Source: Pseudobutyrivibrio sp. UBA1225 (GTDB lineage Bacteria; Bacillota; Clostridia; Lachnospirales; Lachnospiraceae). From it: a stretch of DNA of 15,959 bases. Every line of letters begins with the position of its first letter. Within the stretch, counting starts at the first letter, position 1. The translations under genes and the position numbers were made by a program. Under the pieces are notes generated by a model. The model was not told the DNA's origin, made no database searches, and saw nothing but the letters and a program-made list of their open reading frames with translations. The stretch lies in NCBI GenBank assembly GCA_002309345.1, contig DBWZ01000012.1, positions 1-15,959 of the forward strand. The letters are read 5' to 3'. Below are positions 5,836 through 14,006 of the stretch, piece by piece.

Positions 5836-6744
5836 CTAAAGTTCCCAAAACTCGCTTACTTCTTTGAGTATCTCCTCAGCCGGAAGAATTGTCGCCTTTT
5901 CAATCGGGAGCTTTGTCTTCTCTAAGTAATACTTGATTAGGTAGTATCCGGTGGCATATCCGGCACAGTAAGGCAGTCCTACTTTAGGAAAGCCTTGAAT
6001 CTCTGCCATCTCATCACCATATAGATAGGATGTTATGTTATCAAATCCAGTTACATTCAAACCGTCATGGATTATCTCTTTTATGAGCGGCATAAGTTCC
6101 ATATCTGTTTTAGTAACCCATGGTCCAAGGAATTCTTCGCCAAAAATAGTTGTAGCATAGTTTTCTGCAAGCCCCTCACTAACTATCATTTCTGCCAAAT
6201 TGATATCGTTAGTCCACTTGATATATTGATACCGCACATTATGGTTAGTTTCGTGAGCTAATGCTGAAGGCAGCCTCTTAATTGTATTCTCAGAAGGAAT
6301 GAGCCATCCCATAATATACCCTGGTATTCCTCCATCACCACAATAGCCTTCGTTCATGACTGTATATGGATTCTTTGGATTAGCCAAGAAGATTGAATAC
6401 AAATACTCTTTAACCTTTAGTTCTACTCCTTGCTCTTCAAATCTCTTTAACGCAGTTTCAATTGCCTTTTGACATAAATCCCAAATAACTTCGTCAGTCA
6501 ATGCTTCTATCTGCGCTTCATATCCACTATCCACCTCTGATGGAGGCAGTAGCCCTAGTCTGTTATTAGCCATGATAATATCATATCCGCCTGGATGTGT
6601 TGGCTTCATAGGTATGTGATAACAATCCCACTTACCCTTAAATGGCATCATCATATCATAGCGATATATATCATCTTTTTTATCCGCTTCTGCCAGCATT
6701 ATCTTTTTGTATATGTCCGGCGAATAAACTCTATTTACTTTCAT
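5836..6744 (-). CDS. DUF2268 putative zinc metalloprotease
   Basis: 302-aa soluble protein without signal peptide. Residues 163-168 read AHETNH, an HExxH zinc-metallopeptidase motif (H164, E165, H168), and SEGLAENYA at 189-197 supplies a likely third ligand (E190), the arrangement of the DUF2268 family of predicted Zn-dependent proteases. Substrate is unknown. Its ATG overlaps the stop of the GNAT gene by four bases (ATGA), so translation is coupled and the two belong to one operon. No terminator follows; the antitoxin gene starts 84 bases later and could be read through. The DUF2268 name is from memory of the family pattern. Confidence 0.85.
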   Translation of the reverse strand: MKVNRVYSPDIYKKIMLAEADKKDDIYRYDMMMPFKGKWDCYHIPMKPTHPGGYDIIMANNRLGLLPPSEVDSGYEAQIEALTDEVIWDLCQKAIETALKRFEEQGVELKVKEYLYSIFLANPKNPYTVMNEGYCGDGGIPGYIMGWLIPSENTIKRLPSALAHETNHNVRYQYIKWTNDINLAEMIVSEGLAENYATTIFGEEFLGPWVTKTDMELMPLIKEIIHDGLNVTGFDNITSYLYGDEMAEIQGFPKVGLPYCAGYATGYYLIKYYLEKTKLPIEKATILPAEEILKEVSEFWEL

Positions 6745-7229
6745 ATGCTTTTCTCCATAAGATAAAATCTTCCCTTTCGCCAGTCAGCGTGACCGCGCTT
6801 GGTGTATCCGTTTTTGTCATATAATTTAAGTGCATAAGGGTTTTCAGAAAAAACGTCTAATCGTACTGAATCATATCCCATGTCGACAAGCTGATTTTCT
6901 ATATGATTAAGCACCTTCTTTCCTATGCCCTCGTTTTGACAATCTGCTGACACGCAGAGTCTATGAATAATGCAAGGCTTTTCATTTTCCCATTGTCCAT
7001 TCATGTACGCAGCATCACACTCTTCGCTTATAACATAAATGGCAGCCATTTTATCCTCTTTATCAGCAACATATAAATAACCTTGCTCTATGTCCTTTGC
7101 AAAATCTTCGCGGGCAGGATACACCTCATCCCACTGCTCTATACCTTGCTCTCTCATCAAAGATATTGCATCCTTAATTAATCTTTCTATTGCATCTAAA
7201 TCTTCTATTTTTCCAAGTCTGTAGTTCAT
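6741..7229 (-). CDS. GNAT-family N-acetyltransferase
   Basis: 162-aa acetyl-CoA-dependent transferase of the Gcn5-related type. The acetyl-CoA-binding motif A is IIHRLCVSADCQNEGIGKKVLNHIE (about 87-111), with the Q-x-x-G-x-G loop at 98-103; motif B follows as VRLDVFSENPYALKLYDKNGY. The acceptor cannot be predicted. AAGGAGAGG lies about 11-13 bases before the ATG, a rather long spacing. It starts 18 bases after the end of the broken hydrolase frame and overlaps the following DUF2268 gene by four bases. Confidence 0.93.
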   Translation of the reverse strand: MNYRLGKIEDLDAIERLIKDAISLMREQGIEQWDEVYPAREDFAKDIEQGYLYVADKEDKMAAIYVISEECDAAYMNGQWENEKPCIIHRLCVSADCQNEGIGKKVLNHIENQLVDMGYDSVRLDVFSENPYALKLYDKNGYTKRGHADWRKGRFYLMEKSI

Positions 7230-7247
7230 TTTATTAAAATCCTCTCC

Positions 7248-7637
7248 TTAGTATACAAATTTATTTGTCCTAATAGTCATAGCATTACTTATGTTTGTTA
7301 AGCCAATTTTTTCTATATTCAGTTTGCTCATCAGTATGAAACCAGTGCTCACCATATCTACGATTGGAGAAACCAAAAACGCCTTCTGAATCATATCGCT
7401 AACCCCAGCTATCATCAAAAAGTATGCCCCCAAACTAGATGCAATAACTGTAATATATGAGTACTCTTTAGAAAGCTTAGTGAAATATCCTTTATACTCG
7501 ACTTCTGCTTCCCATGGATTCTCTGCTTTATAATCAAATCCAAAAGTATCATATTCTGGAAAGAGCTGTTGGAAATACTCTGAAGCAGCGGCCGTACCAC
7601 CCTTACCATGTATGTATATTAGAGCTTTTTCTGCCAT
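7248..7637 (-). pseudogene. Alpha/beta hydrolase broken by an internal deletion
   Basis: Starts at ATG 7635-7637 behind GAGGGAAG. Residues 1-95 are a normal N-terminus: ALIYIHGKGG (oxyanion region) and IASSLGAY with the nucleophile serine at about 68, then AFLVSPIVDM. After residue 95 the frame becomes non-homologous and ends at 7248. In another frame, starting at about 7350, the DNA encodes GEHWFHTDEQTEYRKNWLNKHK and stops at 7285-7287: this is the expected C-terminus, including the catalytic histidine. The central part with the catalytic aspartate is missing. I therefore infer an out-of-frame deletion with its junction near 7350-7356 that inactivated the enzyme. It leads the operon with the GNAT and DUF2268 genes. 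Confidence 0.82.
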
Positions 7638-7790
7638 TATTCTTCCCTCTTTTCTATAAACCAAATCTAGTTATTTTCCTGCTACATAGATACAAATCAC
7701 TTATCATCTACTATATCTATTTTTTGTGCATAAATAAAGCACTGTACTATACTTTTTGAGCATGCGATTAAGGCAGGTTAACATTGAATA

Positions 7791-7819
7791 TAAAAAGGAG
7801 TGGCATTACACCACTCCTT
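7791..7819 (-). terminator. Rho-independent terminator of lysS
   Basis: A perfect 9-bp stem (AAGGAGTGG 7795-7803 with CCACTCCTT 7811-7819), loop of 7, followed on the minus strand by TTTTTA. It begins 55 bases after the lysS stop. Confidence 0.92.
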
Positions 7820-7874
7820 CAAATAATTTAATCATTCAATTTTGGACCATTAACCCCGTCCCCATGGACCATTT

Positions 7875-9929
7875 CTAGTACAGTTTTGCACCTGCAGGGA
7901 TGTGGTTGTCAACCATTAGAAGGTGAAGCTCTTCACCGTCTGAATCCTTAAGGTTGTTTACAGCTGAAAGTAACATACCGCAAGAATCAATTCCCATCAT
8001 AGCACGTGGTGGAAGATTCGTAATTGCGATAAGAGTCTTGCCGACTAATTCCTCTGGCTCGTAGAATTCATGAATGCCAGAAAGGATAGTGCGGTCTGTG
8101 CCAGTTCCATCATCGAGTGTGAACTGAAGAAGCTTTTTGCTCTTTGGAACTGCTTCACACGCCTTAACCTTTACAGCTCTGAAATCACTCTTTGAGAAAG
8201 TTTCAAAATCTACTGACTCTTCGAATAATGGCTCAATCTTTACGTTTGAAAAATCAATTCTGCTGTTTGGAGTGAAGAATCCGTTGTTTGAATCTGCTCC
8301 TTCTGAAGACTTGCTTGACTTCTTGTCGGAATCAAGCGATTTCATAGTCGGGAAGAGCAATACATCACGGATAGCTGCACTGTCTGTAAGAAGCATGCAA
8401 AGTCTGTCAAGACCATATCCGATACCGCCTGTAGGTGGCATACCGATTTCAAGTGCGTTGAGGAAGTCCTCATCTGTGTGCTCTGCTTCGTCGTCACCAG
8501 CCTCTGCGTTAGCATCTTGAGCTGCGAAACGCTCACGCTGATCAATTGGATCGTTAAGCTCTGAGTATGCGTTACACATCTCCCATCCATTGATGAAGAG
8601 TTCGAAACGCTCTACCTTTGAAGGGTCAGATGGCTTCTTCTTGGTAAGAGGTGAAATCTCGATTGGGTGGTCCATAATAAATGTAGGCTGAACCAAATTC
8701 TCCTCGCAGAATTCCTCGAAGAAGAGGTTAAGGATGTCACCCTTCTTGTGACGCTCCTCAAACTCGATACCCTTTTCACGAGCTAAAGCCTTTGCAGCTT
8801 CATCGTCTGCAACTGTATCAAAATCAACACCTGCATATTTCTTAACAGCGTCTGTCATTGTAAGTCTTTCGAATGGCTTGCCAAGGTCTATTTCGATTCC
8901 GTTATAAGAAAGCTTTGTAGAACCAACAACCTTTTCAGCAAGACGACGGAACATAGTCTCAGTAAGCTCCATCATGCCTTCATAATCTGTATATGCTTGG
9001 TAAAGCTCCATAAGTGTGAACTCTGGATTGTGGCGAGTATCAACACCTTCGTTTCTGAATACACGACCGATTTCGTATACACGCTCGAAGCCACCAACAA
9101 TAAGTCTCTTAAGGTAAAGCTCAAGAGAAATACGAAGCTTAACATCCTCGTTAAGAGAGTTATAGTGTGTCTCGAATGGACGAGCTGCTGCACCACCTGC
9201 ATTTGAAACAAGGATAGGAGTCTCAACCTCCATGAAATCACGCTCTGCAAGGAAGTTACGGATTTCCTTCATCATAAGCGAACGCTTAACAAAAACATCA
9301 CGCGAGTCCTTGTTCATAACAAGGTCAACATAACGCTGACGATATCTCATGTCTGTATCTGTAAGACCGTGGAACTTTTCTGGTAAAATCTGAAGAGATT
9401 TTGAAAGAAGCGTAATCTCCTCAGCATGAATTGAAATCTCGCCTGTCTTTGTTCTGAATATATAGCCCTTGATACCAAAAATATCTCCGATATCGGATTT
9501 CTTAAAATCAGCATATGGCTCTTCGCCGATTGCATCTCTTGCAACGTATACCTGAACGTCTCCCTTGCGGTCGCGGATGTTACAGAAGCTAGCTTTACCC
9601 ATAACACGCTTGAACATCATACGTCCTGCAATACTAACGTGGATTGGATCTGCATCCATGATAGCTCGACGCTCATTATAATCTTCATTAACTGCCTGTT
9701 TTGCAGCATCCTCATCCATGCCCTCTGTATTTACCTGGGCACGTCCTGCAAGAAGCTTTGCTTCGTGCTCTTCGTATAGTGAACGAGCCTCGTCTGTGTG
9801 ATGTGTCTGATCGAACTTTGTAATCTGAAATGGATCCTTGCCTGCCTCCTGAAGTGCCGCAAGCTTTTCGCGACGGACCTTAAGTAGCTGGTTTACGTCT
9901 TGGTTTGAACCATTATTCTGCTGTGCCAT
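7875..9929 (-). CDS. lysS: Lysyl-tRNA synthetase (class II) with C-terminal tRNA-binding domain
   Basis: Charges tRNA-Lys with lysine. The 684-aa product is about 180 residues longer than a standard LysRS. Order: N-terminal OB-fold anticodon-binding domain (about 65-180); class II catalytic core with motif 1 around METPIL...GGAAARPF (234-252), motif 2 RVFRNEGVDTRHNPEFT (289-305) and motif 3 GGIGYGLDRL (501-510); a low-complexity serine/lysine linker (532-555); and an EMAPII/Trbp111-type tRNA-binding OB domain (about 558-684, DFRAVKVKACEAVPKSKKLLQF and later NLPPRAMMGIDSCGMLL). The last domain resembles the C-terminus of MetRS and should strengthen tRNA binding. AAGGAGA lies 6-7 bases before the ATG. 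It has its own consensus promoter and terminator. In many clostridia it directly follows greA; here a MATE gene intervenes. Confidence 0.97.
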   Translation of the reverse strand: MAQQNNGSNQDVNQLLKVRREKLAALQEAGKDPFQITKFDQTHHTDEARSLYEEHEAKLLAGRAQVNTEGMDEDAAKQAVNEDYNERRAIMDADPIHVSIAGRMMFKRVMGKASFCNIRDRKGDVQVYVARDAIGEEPYADFKKSDIGDIFGIKGYIFRTKTGEISIHAEEITLLSKSLQILPEKFHGLTDTDMRYRQRYVDLVMNKDSRDVFVKRSLMMKEIRNFLAERDFMEVETPILVSNAGGAAARPFETHYNSLNEDVKLRISLELYLKRLIVGGFERVYEIGRVFRNEGVDTRHNPEFTLMELYQAYTDYEGMMELTETMFRRLAEKVVGSTKLSYNGIEIDLGKPFERLTMTDAVKKYAGVDFDTVADDEAAKALAREKGIEFEERHKKGDILNLFFEEFCEENLVQPTFIMDHPIEISPLTKKKPSDPSKVERFELFINGWEMCNAYSELNDPIDQRERFAAQDANAEAGDDEAEHTDEDFLNALEIGMPPTGGIGYGLDRLCMLLTDSAAIRDVLLFPTMKSLDSDKKSSKSSEGADSNNGFFTPNSRIDFSNVKIEPLFEESVDFETFSKSDFRAVKVKACEAVPKSKKLLQFTLDDGTGTDRTILSGIHEFYEPEELVGKTLIAITNLPPRAMMGIDSCGMLLSAVNNLKDSDGEELHLLMVDNHIPAGAKLY

Positions 9930-10034
9930 AATTTCTCCTTATCTATTTAAAACTAAATATTTTTGACTTCTTGTGGAATACATTTAAAATACGCCCACAA
10001 ATATCATTAGAATCACCTATTTACAAACTATTCA

Positions 10035-10064
10035 ATTATAGACTACGGTTTAAATACATGTCAA
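10035..10064 (-). promoter_or_regulatory. Consensus promoter of lysS
   Basis: On the minus strand TTGACA (10059-10064) and TATAAT (10035-10040) are both perfect sigma-A boxes with an 18-base spacer. The predicted start near 10028 gives a leader of about 98 bases. The flanks (TTC before the -35, TG after the -10) resemble those of the greA promoter. Confidence 0.9.
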
Positions 10065-10090
10065 GAACGCTCAGCAATTATGTTACATTT

Positions 10091-11476
10091 CTAAACTATT
10101 TGCTGTAGCCAAACATCGCTTTTTACCATGAAATAGCCTGTAATATTTTTGATTAGCTCTGTTCCAGATACGATGAAAAATATTGCCACAATACCAAGTG
10201 GTGAATAATGAGCTAACACAAATGCAAACGGCGCAATTATTACCCATTGGAAAACAGAATCCCACAGGAAAGTAACAAGCGTTTTTCCGCCCGAACGAAG
10301 TGTAAAGTATGCACAGTGGCTGAATGAACAAAATGGCATCCATATCGCAGACACGGCAATAAATCTGCTTGCAAGCTCGCGAACGCTTTGATTAACATTG
10401 TAAATCTGTGGGAACAAGCCACCGCAAAGGAACATGATAATCGCCATCACGGTGCAACATGCCACCGAAAAGAATATCATCTTGTTGTCAGCGTCCTTCG
10501 CTTCTTCAAGCTCTCCTGCACCTAAGTGCTGTCCGACTATGATGCTGATGCAAGCACCCAACTGTATAAACACTATATTAAACAAATTTGAAACTGTGTT
10601 TGATATGCTTAAGGCTGTAAGCACGTTCATTCCTCGAACTGAGTAGCTTTGTGTTACTGCACTTACACCTGCTGCCCAAAGCATTTCATTGAACATCAGT
10701 GGCGCACCCTTTATCATAATCTGCTTGAGCAAATCTGCAGGTATTCCAAGTCCAATGTATGCACCCTCAAGATATTGATTAACCTTTTTATGGGTATGCG
10801 CCCAGGCAATAACAATAATCGCTTCTATGTATCTTGCTATTACTGTAGCTATTGCAGCTCCTTCAACGCCCAATTCTGGGAATGGTCCAAATCCAAAAAT
10901 TAAGCAGTAATCTAGAATCGCATTTGTTGCAACGGCTACCATTCCCGCCACCATAGGAACAACAGTCTGACCTGTTTCTTTAATAGTTGTCGCGTAGGCT
11001 TGGTTTACTGCAAAAGGCACTAAACCAATCAAAATAATTTTTAGGTATTTCATACCATATGAAAGAGCAACTTCCTTTGAAGTTCCTTCACTTTCAGTTA
11101 GGAAAAGAGATATCAAATCACTTCCCCAGAATAAAAAGATAAGTGTTCCTATAAGTGTCGCTATAAGCGTTGCATATAGCTTAAATCTAAAGGTGTACAT
11201 ATGACCTTTGTGGTCACCCTTTCCAAAATACTGGGCTCCATATATACTACCTGCTGACGCTGCACCAAAAACAGCCAACAAAAAAACAAAATTTAATTGA
11301 TTGACGGTAGCTACCGCAGATATTGCTTCCTCTCTTAATTGACCTACCATTATGTTGTCCAAAAAGCTAACGAAATTCGTAATTGCGTTTTGGATAATCA
11401 TTGGAGTTGCCAGGAAGATGTAACGTTTATAAAAGGCTTTGTCGCCGATGTATTTTTTCTTGAATTTTTCTAGCAT
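10091..11476 (-). CDS. MATE-family multidrug/toxin efflux transporter
   Basis: 461-aa inner-membrane protein with about 12 hydrophobic segments in two homologous halves; the MATE pattern is visible at the start (TPMIIQNAITNFVSFLDNIMVGQL) and in the second half (SNLFNIVFIQLGACISIIVGQHLGAGELEEAK). Members export cationic compounds using Na+ or H+ gradients; the substrate here is unknown. I start at MLEKFKKKY because GGAGG lies 8 bases before it; an ATG ten codons upstream lacks a ribosome binding site. No terminator is seen after its stop, only the lysS promoter. It separates greA from lysS and is preceded by a REP-like element, suggesting insertion into a conserved gene order. Confidence 0.94.
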   Translation of the reverse strand: MLEKFKKKYIGDKAFYKRYIFLATPMIIQNAITNFVSFLDNIMVGQLREEAISAVATVNQLNFVFLLAVFGAASAGSIYGAQYFGKGDHKGHMYTFRFKLYATLIATLIGTLIFLFWGSDLISLFLTESEGTSKEVALSYGMKYLKIILIGLVPFAVNQAYATTIKETGQTVVPMVAGMVAVATNAILDYCLIFGFGPFPELGVEGAAIATVIARYIEAIIVIAWAHTHKKVNQYLEGAYIGLGIPADLLKQIMIKGAPLMFNEMLWAAGVSAVTQSYSVRGMNVLTALSISNTVSNLFNIVFIQLGACISIIVGQHLGAGELEEAKDADNKMIFFSVACCTVMAIIMFLCGGLFPQIYNVNQSVRELASRFIAVSAIWMPFCSFSHCAYFTLRSGGKTLVTFLWDSVFQWVIIAPFAFVLAHYSPLGIVAIFFIVSGTELIKNITGYFMVKSDVWLQQIV

Positions 11477-11494
11477 TATTCTACCTCCAGTTAA

Positions 11495-11560
11495 AATACA
11501 CCTCATCAGTCAGCTTAGCTGACAGCTTCTCCTCAAGGAGAAGACATTAGCATGTGTTTT
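11495..11560. repeat. REP-like double-hairpin element
   Basis: Two adjacent palindromes: GTCAGC-TTA-GCTGAC (11509-11523) and CTTCTCC-TCAA-GGAGAAG (11526-11543), preceded by CCTCATCA and followed by ACATTAGC. From memory this CCTCATCAGTCAGC...CTTCTCCTCAAGGAGAAG pattern recurs as a short interspersed element in many Firmicutes genomes; I cannot confirm copy number here. It lies between the greA terminator and the MATE start. A possible outer pairing of AAAATACAC with GTGTTTT would frame the element. Confidence 0.65.
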
Positions 11561-11574
11561 TTCTATTAAAGTTA

Positions 11575-11603
11575 AAAATGCCGCGACCCAAATGAGTCGC
11601 GGC
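11575..11603 (-). terminator. Rho-independent terminator of greA
   Basis: GC-rich perfect 8-bp stem (GCCGCGAC 11580-11587 with GTCGCGGC 11596-11603), loop of 8, followed on the minus strand by ATTTTTAAC. It lies 24 bases after the greA stop. Confidence 0.93.
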
Positions 11604-11627
11604 GCTAAAAATAGTCATCAACTGTAT

Positions 11628-12107
11628 TTATTTACTCTTCTTGGCTGCAAGAATCTTGTATTTGAATTCACCAGCTTCTGTCTCTACTGTAACTGTATCG
11701 CCCTTCTTACGTCCAAGAATAGCTTTACCAACTGGTGATTCGTTTGAAATCTTGCCCTTAAGGCTGTTAGCCTCTGTAGAACCAACGATACGGTACTCAA
11801 CTTCTTCATCAAATTCTACGTCAAGAAGGGTAACTGTCCAACCGATGTTAATATTCTTTGTGTCGTGCTCGTCTGTAACGACCTCTGCATTTTTAAGGAT
11901 TTTTTCGATTTCTTCGATTCGAGCTTCGATATCTCTCTGCTCATCCTTAGCAGCATCGTATTCTGCATTCTCTGAAAGATCGCCCTGCTCTCTGGCTTCT
12001 TTAATCTTCTGAGAAACTTCTTTTCTTTTATTGACCTTGAGATCTTCAAGTTCGTCTTCTAATATCTTAAGTCCTTCGGCTGTAAGTAAATTCTTCTTTG
12101 GTTCCAT
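11628..12107 (-). CDS. greA: Transcription elongation factor GreA
   Basis: 159-aa factor that enters the RNA polymerase secondary channel and triggers cleavage of backtracked RNA. The N-terminal antiparallel coiled coil (about 1-80) carries the tip sequence QGDLSENAEYDAAKDEQ (41-57), whose acidic residues D43 and E46 coordinate the catalytic metal. The C-terminal FKBP-like domain (about 85-157) includes the family pattern ISNESPVGKAILGRKKGDTVTV. AAAGGA lies about 7 bases before the ATG. It has its own promoter and terminator, with dusB upstream. Confidence 0.98.
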   Translation of the reverse strand: MEPKKNLLTAEGLKILEDELEDLKVNKRKEVSQKIKEAREQGDLSENAEYDAAKDEQRDIEARIEEIEKILKNAEVVTDEHDTKNINIGWTVTLLDVEFDEEVEYRIVGSTEANSLKGKISNESPVGKAILGRKKGDTVTVETEAGEFKYKILAAKKSK

Positions 12108-12190
12108 ATCGATTTCCTTTCACTTCGGATTTCATATTTTTAGAAAAGATTCCACTTATCGAAATCTTATTAAATTCAATAACTTAGGCA

Positions 12191-12219
12191 ATTATAAGCC
12201 ACGCATAAAATGATGTCAA
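12191..12219 (-). promoter_or_regulatory. Consensus promoter of greA
   Basis: TTGACA (12214-12219) and TATAAT (12191-12196) on the minus strand, both perfect, with a 17-base spacer. It lies 36 bases after the dusB stop; no terminator separates dusB from it, so greA may also be read from the upstream operon. Confidence 0.92.
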
Positions 12220-12255
12220 GAACTCAAAATTATGTTCATAAAATATTTAGAAAAT

Positions 12256-13233
12256 CTAGTTATACTGACTCATAAATCTTTCGAAAAGTTGCTCTAGTTC
12301 TTCGTAGGATTCTACATCATTTATCTTGCCTCTAAGTTTGCTTGCGCCTTTGTAACCAGCAGTGTACCAAGCTGCATGCTTTCGCATCTCGCGGATGCCT
12401 AAATAATCGCCCTTAAATTCAATCTGCAGCTTTGCATGTCTAAGCATGGTCTTTACCATTTCTTCCATAGGAGGCTTGCCGATTAGTTCACCGGTTTCAA
12501 AGTAATGTAGTATCTGATGGAAAATCCACGGATTGCCTTGTGCACCTCTTCCTATCATAAATCCATCACAGCCAGTCTGCTCTTTCATAGCGATTACATC
12601 CCTCGCATCAAGGATGTCGCCGTTTCCGATTACTGGAATTGAAACTGCTTCCTTAACCTGTCGAATGATATCCCAGTCAGCCTTGCCAGAATAGTATTGT
12701 TCTCTTGTACGACCGTGGACTGCCACAGCCGCTGCACCAGATTCCTCCGCCACGTGCGCCATTTCTACTGCGTTGATATGATTATCGTCAAATCCTTTAC
12801 GAATCTTTACAGTTACGGGCTTTTTTATTGCCTTTACCATGCTCTCGATTATTCGTCCGGCGAGAACTGGATTCTTCATAAGCGCCGAGCCATCACCATT
12901 GTTTACTACCTTTGGCACTGGACATCCCATGTTGATATCAAGGATGTCGAAGTTTCTATGCTCTATTTTGGCTGCCATTGCTCCCATAATCGCTGGGTCA
13001 GAACCAAACAACTGCAAACTTACTGGTCGTTCTCTTTCATCTACGGTAAGAAGGCTCTCTGTATTTTTGTTTTTGTAGTAAATACCCTTGGCACTAACCA
13101 TTTCCATGCAACAAAGAGCTGCTCCTTGTTTCTTGCAAAGCAAACGAAATGGCAGGTCGGTTACGCCTGCCATTGGTGCCAAAATCAAATTATTCTCTAG
13201 TTTTACATTTCCTATTTGTAATTGTTCAATCAT
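12256..13233 (-). CDS. dusB: tRNA-dihydrouridine synthase DusB
   Basis: 325-aa flavoenzyme reducing specific uridines in the tRNA D-loop with NADPH. The TIM-barrel starts with LAPMAGVTDLPFR (18-30). The active-site cysteine is C104 in DINMGCPVPKVV, and FMN-binding parts follow (VAVHGRTREQYY, IPVIGNGDI, GFMIGRGAQGNPWIF). The helical C-terminal tRNA-binding part is present, so length is normal. The ATG overlaps the coaX stop by one base (TAATG), and only a weak purine run precedes it, indicating translational coupling. Confidence 0.96.
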   Translation of the reverse strand: MIEQLQIGNVKLENNLILAPMAGVTDLPFRLLCKKQGAALCCMEMVSAKGIYYKNKNTESLLTVDERERPVSLQLFGSDPAIMGAMAAKIEHRNFDILDINMGCPVPKVVNNGDGSALMKNPVLAGRIIESMVKAIKKPVTVKIRKGFDDNHINAVEMAHVAEESGAAAVAVHGRTREQYYSGKADWDIIRQVKEAVSIPVIGNGDILDARDVIAMKEQTGCDGFMIGRGAQGNPWIFHQILHYFETGELIGKPPMEEMVKTMLRHAKLQIEFKGDYLGIREMRKHAAWYTAGYKGASKLRGKINDVESYEELEQLFERFMSQYN

Positions 13234-14003
13234 TATTTCTTTTGCTTATCGTAAATAAATTTCATACCAAAAAGTGTAAGGTTTGGATTGTAAATGTCAA
13301 TGCACTGTGTCTCGCTTGCAATAAGATTACCAAGACCGCCAGTAGCTACCACCTTAACATTCTCATAACCACTCTCTTTGATCATGTTCTTAACAATGTA
13401 TTCTGTCTGACCAATCTGACCATAAACAAGACCGGCCTGCATAGAAGAAATTGTCTCCTTAGCAAGAATCTTCTCTGGCTTTTTAATCTCAATCTCAGGA
13501 AGCTTAGCTGCGTCTTCCCAGAGGGCCTTGGCACTGATTCTGATACCAGGAGCTGTAACACCTGAAACAAATGCGCCACTTGCATCTACCAAATCGTATG
13601 TAGTAGCTGTTCCGAAATCAAGAACAAGTACAGGTCCTCCGTAAAGCTCGTATGCTCCAGCCGCATCAACGATACGGTCTGCACCAATCTGCTTTGGATT
13701 CTCTGTAGCTATTCTGATGCCAGTCTTAATTCCAGCCTCAACAATAATTGGCTGTGTGTCAAAATATTTGATGATTGAGCTGGTAAGTGAGTGCATAACA
13801 TTTGGCACAACCGAAGCTATGATAACGTCATCTATTTCTGCTGCGTCCAAATTGTTAGAGCGAAGAATCTCTCTAAATGTAATACCGAACTCATCTGATG
13901 TACGATTGATTTTTGTTGTTACACGAAATGAACCTAAAAGTTCCTCGTCCTTAAACACACCAAGTGTGATATTTGTATTTCCAACGTCTATTGTAAGTAG
14001 CAT
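13233..14003 (-). CDS. coaX: Type III pantothenate kinase
   Basis: 256-aa enzyme for the first step of coenzyme A synthesis, pantothenate to 4'-phosphopantothenate. It is of the ASKHA fold: the phosphate-binding DVGNTNITLG lies at 6-15, the pantothenate/dimer region GADRIVDA at 107-114, and the second phosphate motif DFGTATTYD at 129-137; APGIRIS follows. Length is normal. GGAGG lies 10 bases before the ATG and overlaps the end of the preceding gene, three bases away. Type III kinases are not inhibited by CoA, in contrast to type I. Confidence 0.97.
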   Translation of the reverse strand: MLLTIDVGNTNITLGVFKDEELLGSFRVTTKINRTSDEFGITFREILRSNNLDAAEIDDVIIASVVPNVMHSLTSSIIKYFDTQPIIVEAGIKTGIRIATENPKQIGADRIVDAAGAYELYGGPVLVLDFGTATTYDLVDASGAFVSGVTAPGIRISAKALWEDAAKLPEIEIKKPEKILAKETISSMQAGLVYGQIGQTEYIVKNMIKESGYENVKVVATGGLGNLIASETQCIDIYNPNLTLFGMKFIYDKQKK

Positions 14004-14006
14004 AGT

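Noticed and set aside
5820..5840. Terminator after the DUF2268 gene
   Set aside because: The repeated TTTAGAG motifs near 5822-5841 are direct rather than inverted, so no stable hairpin forms.
8137..8520. Plus-strand 127-codon open frame inside lysS
   Set aside because: It is antisense to a conserved synthetase, has no recognisable domain or ribosome binding site, and is a shadow of lysS codons.
12697..13200. Plus-strand 167-codon open frame inside dusB
   Set aside because: Composition is unlike a protein, with many Cys, His and Phe; it mirrors the conserved dusB frame.
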